A stretch of DNA of 64,000 bases, taken from NCBI RefSeq assembly GCF_019334345.1, contig NZ_JAHWQX010000002.1:992001-1056000 (forward strand), read 5' to 3'. Under the pieces are notes generated by a model that was not told where the DNA came from, did not search any database, and saw nothing but the letters and a program-made list of their open reading frames with translations. Source of the stretch: Neohoeflea coraliihabitans (GTDB taxonomy: Bacteria; Pseudomonadota; Alphaproteobacteria; Rhizobiales; Rhizobiaceae). The translations under genes and the position numbers were made by a program. Shown here piece by piece: positions 27,043 through 35,846 of this stretch (positions are counted from its first letter, which is position 1; each line of letters starts with the position of its first letter).

Positions 27043-28926
27043 CTACAGCATGTCGTCAGGTTCGCCATCGGCCGCCGGCAGAATGTCGCCTTCGTCGGTT
27101 TCGCTGACGAGGTCAGCGGACAGGTTTTCTTCTGTGTCAAAGATGCGCACATCGGTAATACGCGCACCCGGGAACTGGCTGAGGATGGCAGCCACGTCAA
27201 CATCCTGACGCGCGTCGCTGACCAGCGCATCGCGGCGCGCCGCCTCACCTTCCGCCAGTGTTGGTGCCCCGGCTTCACGGCTCAGCGCCACGGTCCATTT
27301 GACGCCGGTCCAGTCGCGCAGCTTCTTGATCAGCTCACCGGGCAGCGTCGGACTGGCATCTTCCGTCAGGTTGATCTCGATGCGGCCCGGCTCGATCCGC
27401 ACCAGCCGCACCATGGTGCGGATCTGCACCTTGATGGCGATGTCCCGATGCTGTTCGGCAAGAGCAACCAGATCATCCAGCGAGCGTATCGGCACCGTTT
27501 CGGCATGTGGCGCGGCGCCGGGGGCGGGTGAGGTGTCCTGAGCCGGCTCGGCGGAATGAGCCAGATGCATGTGCGGTGCGGCGCGGGGAAGGCTGTCAGC
27601 GGCGGTGGCCGGTGACATTTCCTGTGGCGCGTGGTGCAGATCGGACCCGACGGCGCGACGGGCAGAGACGCCGGGTTGCGGCGCGGGCGGAGCTGATGCA
27701 GCGGGCGGGGCGTCTGCGGCGGCGCCGGCGCGGCCATCGGCAATCAGTTTCGCCGCCTCTTCCGGAGAGGGCAATCCGGCGGCATGGGCAATGCGTATCA
27801 GGGTCATTTCCGCAGCGGCGGACTGGCGCGTTGCGGCCTCGGTTTCGCTGATCCCCTTCAAGAGCATCTGCCAGGTTCGCGATAGCACCGAGGTCGACAA
27901 TGTCGTTGCAAATTCCGCACCGCGCTGGCGCTCGATTTCGGTCAGCGAGGCATCCGACGCTTCGGGGACGAATTTCAACCGTGTAACCAGATGGGTCAGA
28001 TCCGCAAGGTCGGTGAGCACGACAAGCGGGCTGGCGCCGGCGTCATACTGCTCGCGGTACTGGGCCAGCGTGGCGGCGACGTCACCGGCCATCAGGCGAT
28101 CGAACAGATCGACGACGCGCGAGCGATCGGCGAGGCCGAGCATGGTGCGCACCGTATCGGCGTCAACGGAGCCGCCGCCATGGGCGATCGCCTGGTCAAG
28201 CAGCGACAGTCCGTCGCGCACCGAGCCCTCGGCGGCGCGGGCGATCATGGCAAGCGACTCGCTGTCAACTTCGACGGCTTCCTGGCGTGCGATGGCGCTG
28301 AAATGCTCCGCCAGAACGGCAGTGTCGATGCGGCGAAGATCGAAGCGCTGGCAGCGCGACAGCACGGTGATCGGCACCTTGCGGATCTCGGTCGTCGCGA
28401 AAATGAACTTGACGTGGGAGGGCGGTTCCTCGAGCGTTTTCAGCAGACCGTTGAAGGCCTGCGTCGAAAGCATGTGAACCTCATCGATGATGTAGACTTT
28501 ATAGCGCGCCGCAACGGGCCGGTAGCGCACCTGCTCGATGATGTCGCGGATGTCGTCGATCCCCGTATGGGAGGCGGCATCCATTTCAATGACATCAACG
28601 TGCCGGCCGTCCATGATGGCCTGGCAATGCACGCCAAGCTCAGACAATTCGACCGTCGGCTGATCGACGGTCTCCGATTGATAATTCAAGGCTCGGGCGA
28701 GAATGCGCGCGGTTGTCGTCTTGCCGACACCACGCACGCCTGTCAGCATCCACGCCTGGGCGATGCGACCGGTCTCAAAAGCATTTGTCAGGGTGCGGAC
28801 CATCGGCGCCTGGCCGATGAGGTCGGAGAAATCGCGGGGACGATACTTGCGAGCAAGAACGCGGTAGCCGTCGGGATCGGCCCCGGCGGCCCGTACCGCC
28901 GTGTTCGGACCGGCCTGATCATCCAT
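27043..28926 (-). CDS. dnaX: DNA polymerase III subunit gamma/tau
   Basis: A 627-residue clamp-loader ATPase. The Walker A motif GVRGVGKTT is at about 63-71, the DEVH box is in IIDEVHMLSTQAFNGLLK, and the sensor region reads TTEIRKVPITVLSRCQRFDLRR. The C-terminal 200 residues are Pro/Ala-rich followed by the tau-specific domain. The zinc module normally carrying four cysteines reads LNYQSETVDQPTVELSEL and then GVHCQAI, leaving only one Cys. ATG 28926 is chosen because it matches the family start; an upstream extension runs into the SRP RNA. No programmed-frameshift slippery run stood out. Confidence 0.96.
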   Translation of the reverse strand: MDDQAGPNTAVRAAGADPDGYRVLARKYRPRDFSDLIGQAPMVRTLTNAFETGRIAQAWMLTGVRGVGKTTTARILARALNYQSETVDQPTVELSELGVHCQAIMDGRHVDVIEMDAASHTGIDDIRDIIEQVRYRPVAARYKVYIIDEVHMLSTQAFNGLLKTLEEPPSHVKFIFATTEIRKVPITVLSRCQRFDLRRIDTAVLAEHFSAIARQEAVEVDSESLAMIARAAEGSVRDGLSLLDQAIAHGGGSVDADTVRTMLGLADRSRVVDLFDRLMAGDVAATLAQYREQYDAGASPLVVLTDLADLTHLVTRLKFVPEASDASLTEIERQRGAEFATTLSTSVLSRTWQMLLKGISETEAATRQSAAAEMTLIRIAHAAGLPSPEEAAKLIADGRAGAAADAPPAASAPPAPQPGVSARRAVGSDLHHAPQEMSPATAADSLPRAAPHMHLAHSAEPAQDTSPAPGAAPHAETVPIRSLDDLVALAEQHRDIAIKVQIRTMVRLVRIEPGRIEINLTEDASPTLPGELIKKLRDWTGVKWTVALSREAGAPTLAEGEAARRDALVSDARQDVDVAAILSQFPGARITDVRIFDTEENLSADLVSETDEGDILPAADGEPDDML

Positions 28927-29020
28927 GCGCCGCACAATTCCTCTTGAACGCGAATACGATTCCGGAAGACGATCTCGACAGTGGTCTCGAATCCGCTCCC
29001 GGACAAGGGCGAAAAGTATA

Positions 29021-29125
29021 GGGTGGGAGGCTGGCACGGTGACCCGTGCCTGGCTCGTTAGGGCTGCTTCCTTCCGGACCTGACCCGGTTGGCGAGTGGC
29101 GCGTCCACCACCAACCTCCCGGCCC
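29021..29125 (-). ncRNA. ffs: Bacterial small signal recognition particle RNA (4.5S)
   Basis: The minus strand holds the universal domain IV core, GGTCAGGTCC then GGAAGGAAGCAGCC, closed by a long imperfect hairpin whose ends pair as GGGCCGGGAGG with CCTCCCACCC. The length is about 105 bases. This RNA binds Ffh and guides membrane proteins to SecYEG. It lies directly upstream of dnaX. End positions are accurate to a few bases. Confidence 0.95.
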
Positions 29126-29229
29126 ACATATCGTCAATCAAGGTGGCAAAAGCAAGCCAAAGCCCGGAAAAAATGCTAGGGGATTGGCTGGGGGCATTGG
29201 CTGAGGCGACACACAGACGAGGATCATTC

Positions 29230-29634
29230 ATGGTCAAATTTTCGCTCGACCCTCAACTGGCGGCCGACAGTCAGGCAATCAGTCGGCTTGGTCTGTGTGA
29301 ATTGCGGCTGGTCAATGACAGCCGCTGGCCGTGGATTCTCCTGGTGCCGCAACGTCCGGCGATCGTCGAGCTGTTTGACCTGACACCGCTCGACCAGACG
29401 CTTCTGACCTTCGAAACCGCAATGGCGGCAGAAGCACTGAAGGCGGCCAGCGGTGCGGCAAAAGTCAATATCGCTGCAATCGGAAATGTCGTTTCGCAGT
29501 TTCACCTGCACCTGGTGGCCCGCAACGTGGATGATGAGAACTGGCCAAAGCCGATCTGGGGTCACGGCAGCGCAGTGGCATGGGAGACCGGGCCGCGACA
29601 GGCCTTTGTGCAGCGTCTGCTTGAGGCGCTATGA
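29230..29634 (+). CDS. HIT-family protein with altered histidine triad
   Basis: A 134-residue HIT-domain protein, probably a nucleotide hydrolase or transferase. The family motif (H-x-H-x-H) appears as QFHLHLVARN, so the first histidine is Gln and the catalytic middle and last histidines remain. The N-terminus has LCELRLVNDSRWPWILLVP, typical of the subgroup related to diadenosine tetraphosphate hydrolases. ATG 29230 fits the family. It is upstream of nudC on the same strand, which also acts on dinucleotide-type substrates. Confidence 0.88.
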   Translation: MVKFSLDPQLAADSQAISRLGLCELRLVNDSRWPWILLVPQRPAIVELFDLTPLDQTLLTFETAMAAEALKAASGAAKVNIAAIGNVVSQFHLHLVARNVDDENWPKPIWGHGSAVAWETGPRQAFVQRLLEAL

Positions 29635-29770
29635 GCGCAGGCGGCGCTACCATTATTCGCATTGATGGATTGCACATGATGAACGCGGTTCGGCAGCCCG
29701 GCTTGCCGAATCGGGCGCGATCGGGCCATCTGCCGGCACCGCAAGTCGCAGCAAGGGATTCTGTCTGACA

Positions 29771-30733
29771 ATGCCTGCCTCCATTTTCGACACCGCCGCT
29801 CCGCATGGAGAGGCCAGCCGCCTTGTCGCCTTCGCCGGCAACAGGCTCGATCGGCAATCTGAACATCGCAGCGAAACCGATCTCCCGGATGCCCTCGCGG
29901 AGGAGGCGACGCGTTGTTTCGCAATCAGCGGCGGCCGCCTAGTGATGCGGCTTGAGGCGGAACGTCCGGTCGGCGAATTGTCGCTTGCCGAGATCGATGC
30001 CTTTGAACCCGATCTCGGTGAAGCGATCCTGCTTGGCCGTGATGAGCAGGGCACGGCGCGGGTGGCCGTGCCTCTGAATATTGCGCCTGAGGCGCTTCCG
30101 GAGAATTACAAAGCGATCGACGGGCGTTCGGTCTACAAACAGCAATTGCTCGATCAGCCGATGCTTGGCGCCTATGCGCAAGCCAGCAGCCTGCTGGCAT
30201 GGGCGGGATCGACGCGGTTTTGCGGCCGGTGCGCCGAACCGATGACTGCCGAGGCGGGGGGCTACCGGCGGCGTTGCGGTGCATGCGGCGGCCTTGCATT
30301 TCCCCGCACCGATCCGGTGGTCATCATGATGGTCATCGACACGGCGTCCGAGCAGTGCCTGCTCGGTCGCAGCCCGCATTTTGCCGCCGGGATGTATTCC
30401 TGCCTGGCGGGCTTCGTCGAGCCGGGAGAAACCATCGAGGACGCGGTCCGGCGCGAGACATTCGAGGAGTCGGGCATCCGCGTCGGCAAGGTGCGCTACC
30501 ACGCCAGCCAGCCCTGGCCGATGCCGCACACGCTGATGATCGGAGTTTTCGCCGAGGCGCTGAGCCGGGAGATCGTCGCCGACACGGCGGAACTTGAAGA
30601 TTGCCGCTGGTTCGATAGGGCGGATACGGCGGCGATGCTGTCGACGTCGCTCGGCGAAGCGGCGGAGACGCCGCCGCCCGGGGCCATCGCGCATCGGCTG
30701 ATGCGTGACTGGCTGGACTGGCCGCGAGAATAA
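29771..30733 (+). CDS. nudC: NAD(+) diphosphatase / NADH pyrophosphatase
   Basis: A 320-residue Nudix hydrolase that splits NAD(H) and can remove NAD caps from RNA. It has an N-terminal domain, a zinc ribbon (CGRCAEPM and CGACGG), the motif FPRTDPVVIMMV, the Nudix box in GFVEPGETIEDAVRRETFEE and SGI, and the family tag SQPWPMPHTLM. The length and order of parts are normal. It follows the HIT gene after about 140 bases. Its end is close to a tandem duplication of the neighbouring gene's terminus. Confidence 0.97.
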   Translation: MPASIFDTAAPHGEASRLVAFAGNRLDRQSEHRSETDLPDALAEEATRCFAISGGRLVMRLEAERPVGELSLAEIDAFEPDLGEAILLGRDEQGTARVAVPLNIAPEALPENYKAIDGRSVYKQQLLDQPMLGAYAQASSLLAWAGSTRFCGRCAEPMTAEAGGYRRRCGACGGLAFPRTDPVVIMMVIDTASEQCLLGRSPHFAAGMYSCLAGFVEPGETIEDAVRRETFEESGIRVGKVRYHASQPWPMPHTLMIGVFAEALSREIVADTAELEDCRWFDRADTAAMLSTSLGEAAETPPPGAIAHRLMRDWLDWPRE

Positions 30734-30754
30734 GGGACGCGCCGAAGCTATAGT

Positions 30755-30870
30755 GCGCTGTCCTCGCCATGCTCGGTCAGCGGCTTACTGCCCTTCCGCG
30801 CTGTCCTCGCCATGCTCGGTCAGCGGCTTACTGCCCTTCCGCGCTGTCCTCGCCATGCTCGGTCAGCGAC
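30755..30870. repeat. 43-bp tandem repeat derived from the pheA 3' end (2 copies plus partial)
   Basis: Units begin at 30755, 30798 and 30841. The first two are identical 43-base copies and the third continues into pheA. Each full unit carries, on the minus strand, the last codons and the stop of pheA, so the extra copies lie after the real stop at 30828 and are not translated. It is a local tandem duplication, with no spacer-repeat order of a CRISPR. Confidence 0.9.
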
Positions 30871-31718
30871 TGGCGAAACGGATGTGCCGGATAAACGCCA
30901 AGGATGTTGATCTCGCGTGAGAAAAAGCCGAGCTCCTCGAGTGCGCGGGCGACGTTCGGCTGATCGGGATGGCCATTAATATCGGCATAAAACTGAGTGG
31001 CAAAGAACTTGCCGCCAAGCTGGTAGCTCTCCAGCTTGGTCATGTTGACGCCATTGGTCGCGAAGCCGCCCATGGCCTTGTAAAGCGCCGCGGGCAAGTT
31101 GCGAACACGAAACACGAAGGTGGTGACGACAATCTCTCCTTCCTTCGGAACCGGCGGCGTTACCGGTTGGCGCGAAAGCACGACAAAGCGGGTGACATTG
31201 GTTTCGGTGTCCTCGACATCTTCTTCGAGAATATCGAGACCGTAGAGTCCGGCTGCAAGGCGCGGCGCCAGGGCCGCCATCGAGCGGTCACGGGTCTCGG
31301 CGATCAGCTTGGCGGCGCCAGCCGTATCGCCGGCCACCACCGGTTTCCAGCGATTGTCGCGAATGATTTTGCGGCACTGGCCCAGCGCATGGATGTGACT
31401 GTGGACGGTGCGAATCTCGTCGCGGCCAACCCCCGGCAGAGCCATCAGCTGAAAATGGATCGGCATGAAATATTCGCCGACAATGTGCAGCCGCGACTCG
31501 GGCAGCAGATGATGGATGTCGGCAACACGGCCGGCGATGGTGTTTTCGATCGGGATCATGGCCAGATCGGCCTCGCCCTGCTCAAGCGCGATGAAGGCAT
31601 CCTCGAAGGTGGCACAGGGCAAGGGCTGCATGTCCGGGAACATGTCGCGGCAGGCCATGTCGGAATTGGCCCCGAACTCGCCCTGGAAGGCAATGCGATT
31701 GGTTATTTCTTTAGCCAT
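30828..31718 (-). CDS. pheA: Prephenate dehydratase
   Basis: A 296-residue enzyme of phenylalanine synthesis that converts prephenate to phenylpyruvate. The catalytic domain has FQGEFGANSD, IPIENTIAGRVADIHHLL, VHSHIHALGQCRK and TRFVVLSR with the conserved Thr. The C-terminal part is an ACT domain (TFVFRVRNLPAALYKAMGGFA, and KLESYQL), the usual site for phenylalanine feedback. There is no chorismate mutase domain, as normal in alphaproteobacteria. It is co-directional with kdsB, 59 bases downstream. The last 13 codons are duplicated downstream. Confidence 0.96.
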   Translation of the reverse strand: MAKEITNRIAFQGEFGANSDMACRDMFPDMQPLPCATFEDAFIALEQGEADLAMIPIENTIAGRVADIHHLLPESRLHIVGEYFMPIHFQLMALPGVGRDEIRTVHSHIHALGQCRKIIRDNRWKPVVAGDTAGAAKLIAETRDRSMAALAPRLAAGLYGLDILEEDVEDTETNVTRFVVLSRQPVTPPVPKEGEIVVTTFVFRVRNLPAALYKAMGGFATNGVNMTKLESYQLGGKFFATQFYADINGHPDQPNVARALEELGFFSREINILGVYPAHPFRQSLTEHGEDSAEGQ

Positions 31719-31777
31719 GGGCACGTCCTCGCTGCGTGGATGCATCTGTCATGCGCGGCCTGCGCAAGTCACCGGGA

Positions 31778-32539
31778 TCAGCCGCCGAGAATTCGGCGCG
31801 CCTTCTCGAGGTCGTCCGGGGTATCAACGCCAAGCGGGACGGAGTCAACGATAGCGACATCGATGCGCATGCCGTTTTCCAGAGCCCGGAGCTGTTCAAG
31901 CGATTCGCGGCGCTCCAGATGGCCGGGCGGCAATGCCACAAATCGCTCAAGAGCAGCGCGGCGATAGGCATAAAGACCGATGTGATGATACAGTGGTCCA
32001 TCCCCCCATGGCGCGGTGGCGCGGGTGAAATACAGCGCCCGCAGACGCGTTTCGCCGCTGTCATTCCCGCCTGTGCAGGGGGTCCCGACCACCTTGACGA
32101 TATTGGGGTTCGTCTTCTCCGCCTCATCGGTGATCTCGACAGCAATCGTGGCGATATCAACGTCGGGATTGTCGAGCGGCGAGACGACTTTGCGGATAGC
32201 CTCAGGCTCGATGGCCGGGATATCGCCCTGCACATTGATGATGGTGTCGATGGTTCCCTCGCCATCAATTGCGGCGAGCGCTTCGGCAATGCGGTCGGAA
32301 CCGGAGAGATGATCGTCACGAGTCATCACGGCCCGCACCCCCTCGGCCTGCAGGCACTCGACAATCCTCGGCGAATCGGTTGCGACAACCACCTCGCCGA
32401 TGCCGGCTTGCTTTGCCCGGCGTGCGACGTGCAAAATCATCGGTCGATCCCCGATCATTGCCAGCGGCTTGCCGGGCAGCCGCGTCGACTGCATGCGGGC
32501 GGGGATGATCAGCACTGTCCTGCCGGCGGGGCTTGCCAT
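31778..32539 (-). CDS. kdsB: 3-deoxy-manno-octulosonate cytidylyltransferase
   Basis: A 253-residue CMP-Kdo synthetase that activates Kdo for lipopolysaccharide inner core. Features are [17 protein letters not shown] (CTP binding), [34 protein letters not shown] and the late block [16 protein letters not shown], then [13 protein letters not shown]. The ATG at 32539 is the normal family start; an upstream in-frame extension of 37 codons is not conserved-looking. It precedes pheA on the same strand. Confidence 0.96.
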   Translation of the reverse strand: MASPAGRTVLIIPARMQSTRLPGKPLAMIGDRPMILHVARRAKQAGIGEVVVATDSPRIVECLQAEGVRAVMTRDDHLSGSDRIAEALAAIDGEGTIDTIINVQGDIPAIEPEAIRKVVSPLDNPDVDIATIAVEITDEAEKTNPNIVKVVGTPCTGGNDSGETRLRALYFTRATAPWGDGPLYHHIGLYAYRRAALERFVALPPGHLERRESLEQLRALENGMRIDVAIVDSVPLGVDTPDDLEKARRILGG

Positions 32540-32697
32540 TCTGTGCGAAATCCTCAATGAAGCGGCCAAGGTACCAAAATGTCTCACCCAGCGGGCGACA
32601 AACGCGGTTGCAACAGCCACGCAAAAGACATAGGTTCCGCGCGATTTCAAGCCCGGTCCGGGTATCGAGGACCCGGATATGAATGGGAGCGATGCTC

Positions 32698-33660
32698 ATG
32701 AACTCCTCTTACCTGAACGCTGCCGCGGGTGCTTTCCTCGGTGTCGTTTTCGTCGTGATGACCCTGTCGATTGTCTCCGAGGGCCTGTTCCACTCGGAAG
32801 CTCCGGAACAGGCCGGCTTCGCCATCGTCGCTGATGAAAGCGCCGGCAGCGGTGATGCGGCCCCGGCTGAGGAAGGCCTGCCGGAAATTGCACCGCTGAT
32901 GGCTTCCGCCGACCCGGCAGCCGGCGAGAACGTCTTCAAGAAATGCGCGGCCTGTCACACGGTTGATCCCAGCGGCACCAACAAGGTGGGCCCCGGCCTC
33001 TACAATGTGGTCGGCGCCGAGATCGCGGCGCATGAGGGCTTCAACTACTCCTCGGCCCTACAGGAATATGCAGAAGGCCGGCAGTGGGATTACGAGCATC
33101 TGAACCGCTTCCTGTTTGCGCCCAAGAAGGAAGTGCGTGGAACGGCGATGGGCTTTGCCGGCCTCAAGAAAGAAGAGGATCGCGCCAATGTGATCGCCTA
33201 TCTTCGCGAGCAGTCGGATAGCCCTGCACCACTGCCGAGCCCGGAAGAAGCGGCGGCTGATGACGATGCAGCAGCCGATGACGAGGCGGCTGCAGGTGAC
33301 GAGGAGACCGTTGCTGGCGACGAGGCTGCGTCCGAGGAAACGGATACTCCGGCGACCGATGATGCTCCGGCGACGGCGGACACCGCGGCTTCGGAGGATG
33401 ACGGGGTCGCCGCAAGGGTGAGCGAGGAAAGCGAGACCGAAGCCGACCCGGAGGCAACGCCGGACGGCGTGATCTCCGACGAGACGGCTCCTGAGGACAT
33501 CGCCGAAACATCGACCGAATCGGATCCGGTTGCAGAGGACTCCCCGGCCGAGGTGGTGACACCGGCCGAGGCTGAAGCCGACGAAGAAACCGATGCGTCG
33601 ATCGAGCCAGAGACGGCCGAGGAACTGACCCCTCTCGAAAAGCCGGTCTCGGCCGAGTAG
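32698..33660 (+). CDS. cycM: Membrane-anchored cytochrome c (CycM-like) with long acidic tail
   Basis: A 320-residue protein. Residues 8-27 form an uncleaved anchor, a linker follows, and residues about 70-175 are a class I cytochrome c with heme site CAACH (83-87) and methionine ligand in GTAMGFAG (Met151). CycM-type cytochromes pass electrons from the bc1 complex to cytochrome c oxidase. The remaining 140 residues are Ala/Glu/Asp/Thr-rich with almost no hydrophobic or basic residues, predicted unstructured in the periplasm; classic CycM proteins end soon after the heme domain. GGGAG lies 7 bases before the ATG. It is divergent from kdsB. Confidence 0.92.
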   Translation: MNSSYLNAAAGAFLGVVFVVMTLSIVSEGLFHSEAPEQAGFAIVADESAGSGDAAPAEEGLPEIAPLMASADPAAGENVFKKCAACHTVDPSGTNKVGPGLYNVVGAEIAAHEGFNYSSALQEYAEGRQWDYEHLNRFLFAPKKEVRGTAMGFAGLKKEEDRANVIAYLREQSDSPAPLPSPEEAAADDDAAADDEAAAGDEETVAGDEAASEETDTPATDDAPATADTAASEDDGVAARVSEESETEADPEATPDGVISDETAPEDIAETSTESDPVAEDSPAEVVTPAEAEADEETDASIEPETAEELTPLEKPVSAE

Positions 33661-33696
33661 GACCAGGGTAGCCGCAAGCTGCAAAGAGAATTTGGG

Positions 33697-33725
33697 TAGC
33701 CGGGCAACAGCCCGGCTATTTTTTG
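33697..33725 (+). terminator. Rho-independent terminator after cycM
   Basis: A perfect 9-bp stem TAGCCGGGC / GCCCGGCTA with an AACA loop is followed by TTTTTTTG. It lies 36 bases after the stop. Confidence 0.93.
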
Positions 33726-33862
33726 TTTGCTCTGCCTTTTTATTGAGCGGCGAGGCCGTGCATTACGCGGCTTGACAACTTGGCGGCCTGTTTTTGGCCG
33801 CAGACTGCACTAGTGTGGAGATCGATGCCCCTTCGGGGAGAGCCTGAAACCGGAGCCCGCCC

Positions 33863-35701
33863 ATGACCCATCGTCTCGTTCCTCTTCTCTCACTTGCCGC
33901 GCTCGCCCTGAGCGTGGTGCTGCCCGTAACACGCGCAGCGGAGAATGTCGGCGGGTGGACACACGCCATGGCGATCGTCGGTGAGCCGAAATATGCGGAG
34001 GGCTTTGCACGGTTCGATTACGTCAATCCGGAGGCGCCCAAAGGCGGTCATCTGGACCTGTCGGAAATGGGGTCTTTCGATACGCTCAATCCGTTGCCGG
34101 CGAAGGGCGATCTCGCGGTTGGTCTGGGTCTCGTGCTCGAACCTCTGATGATGGCGACGGAAGACGAAATCGCGACCAGCTACGGGCTGCTGGCGGAAGC
34201 GGTGAAGTATCCGGCTGATTTTTCCTCTGTCACCTTCAGGCTGCGTCAGGGAGCACGATGGCACGATGGCGAACCGGTAACTGTTGAGGACGTCATATGG
34301 TCATTTGAACAGACTGTTGAGAACAACCCGTCGCGGCAGATCTACTACCGGCATGTCAAAAGCGCCGAGAAGACGGGGGCGCGCGAAGTCACTTTCACCT
34401 TCGACGAGGTCAACAATCGCGAATTGCCGAAGATTGTCGGCGATCTGCTGATCCATCCGCGGCACTGGTGGGAATCCGAGGGACCGGATGGGGAAAAGCG
34501 CGATATCTCCGCGACCACGCTGGAGCCGATCATGGGCTCGGGTCCTTACCGCATCTCCTCTGTGCGGCCGGGCGACAGCATGACCTTTGAACGGGTCGAG
34601 GATTACTGGGGCGCAGATCTCAATGTCAATGTCGGCCGGCACAATTTCGCGTCAATCCAGTACACCTATTTCGGCGACCGCAACGTCGAGTTCGAGTCCT
34701 TCAAGGCCGGTGACACGGATTTCTGGAGCGAGAACGAGGCCAAGCGCTGGGCCACGGCCTACGATTTCCCGGCCGCAACGAATGGCGAGATCATTCGCGA
34801 GGAAGTGGACAATCCCTATCGCTCGGTGGGCGTGATGGTCGGGTTCATTCCCAATCAGCGGCGCGCAAGGTTTCAGGATCAACGTGTGCGGCAGGCGTTG
34901 AACTATGCCTTCGACTTCGAAACCCTGAACCGGTCGATCTTCTACGGCCAGTATCAGCGGATCAGCAGCTACTTTCACGGCACGGAGCTCGCCGCATCGG
35001 GGTTGCCGACGGGCCGCGAGCTGGAGATCCTCGAAAGCGTCCGCGACAAGTTGCCCGAGCGGGTCTTTACGCAACCCTATGAAAACCCGGTAGCCGGTGA
35101 TCGTACACAGCTGCGCGAGAACCTGCGCAAGGCGGTGGAGCTGTTCAAGCAGGCCGGCTATGAGTTGCGCGGCTCACAGATGGTCAATGCGGCGACCGGT
35201 GAACCCTTCACACTGGAAATCCTGCTCAACTCGCCGATCATCGAACGGGTCGCCCTGCCCTATACCCAGACCTTGAAGCTGATCGGTATCGCCGCGACGG
35301 TGCGCTCGGTCGATTCGGCGGAATACACCAACCGGCTGCGCAGCCGCGATTTCGACGTCACCTATAATGGCTGGGGTCAATCGCTGTCACCCGGCAACGA
35401 GCAGCGCGAATACTGGGGAACGGAAGCCGCCGATCGCGAAGGCTCGCTAAACTATGCCGGCATCAAGAACGAGGCGATCGACACGCTGGTGCGTCAAGTC
35501 GTGCTGGCGAAGGATCGCGACGATCTGGTGGCGGCCACCCGCGCGCTCGACCGGGCGCTTCTGGCGCACCACTATGTTATCCCGAGCTACACGCGTCGCT
35601 CGCAGCCGATCGCCTATTGGACAAAGCTGCAGCGGCCAGCCGAATTGCCCCATTACGGGCTCGGTTTTCCGGACGCCTGGTGGATGGCCAAAGAGCGTTG
35701 A
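33863..35701 (+). CDS. yejA: YejA-type oligopeptide ABC transporter binding protein
   Basis: A 612-residue family 5 solute-binding protein. A Sec signal ends near residue 26 (TRAAE), and the mature part starts with the YejA hallmark HAMAIVGEPKYAEGFARFDYVNPEAPKGG, seen here in pieces. Family 5 proteins bind oligopeptides in a large closed cavity. Later blocks include LRQGARWHDGEPVTVEDV and GSGPYRI. It is the first gene of yejABEF, an importer known in related bacteria for peptides, including microcin C-like compounds. No lipobox is present, so it is soluble in the periplasm. Confidence 0.95.
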   Translation: MTHRLVPLLSLAALALSVVLPVTRAAENVGGWTHAMAIVGEPKYAEGFARFDYVNPEAPKGGHLDLSEMGSFDTLNPLPAKGDLAVGLGLVLEPLMMATEDEIATSYGLLAEAVKYPADFSSVTFRLRQGARWHDGEPVTVEDVIWSFEQTVENNPSRQIYYRHVKSAEKTGAREVTFTFDEVNNRELPKIVGDLLIHPRHWWESEGPDGEKRDISATTLEPIMGSGPYRISSVRPGDSMTFERVEDYWGADLNVNVGRHNFASIQYTYFGDRNVEFESFKAGDTDFWSENEAKRWATAYDFPAATNGEIIREEVDNPYRSVGVMVGFIPNQRRARFQDQRVRQALNYAFDFETLNRSIFYGQYQRISSYFHGTELAASGLPTGRELEILESVRDKLPERVFTQPYENPVAGDRTQLRENLRKAVELFKQAGYELRGSQMVNAATGEPFTLEILLNSPIIERVALPYTQTLKLIGIAATVRSVDSAEYTNRLRSRDFDVTYNGWGQSLSPGNEQREYWGTEAADREGSLNYAGIKNEAIDTLVRQVVLAKDRDDLVAATRALDRALLAHHYVIPSYTRRSQPIAYWTKLQRPAELPHYGLGFPDAWWMAKER

Positions 35702-35846
35702 GGCGGTTTGAGGCTTGCGCGGCCGGGCACATTCGATTCTGTATGGGCAGGATCGAATCAGACCAGACTTCACAGATCACATGCGCGCATCATCCGGTGC
35801 TTGAGGGACATGAGGACATCGTGACGAGACGCAGGGACCAAGGCTG

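Noticed and set aside
30755-30870. Direct repeats that might suggest a CRISPR array.
   Set aside because: The units are contiguous with no spacers and derive from the pheA end; no cas gene is present.
33773-33778. TTGACA upstream of yejA considered as a -35 box.
   Set aside because: No matching -10 hexamer lies at 16-18 bases, so the promoter call is not supported.
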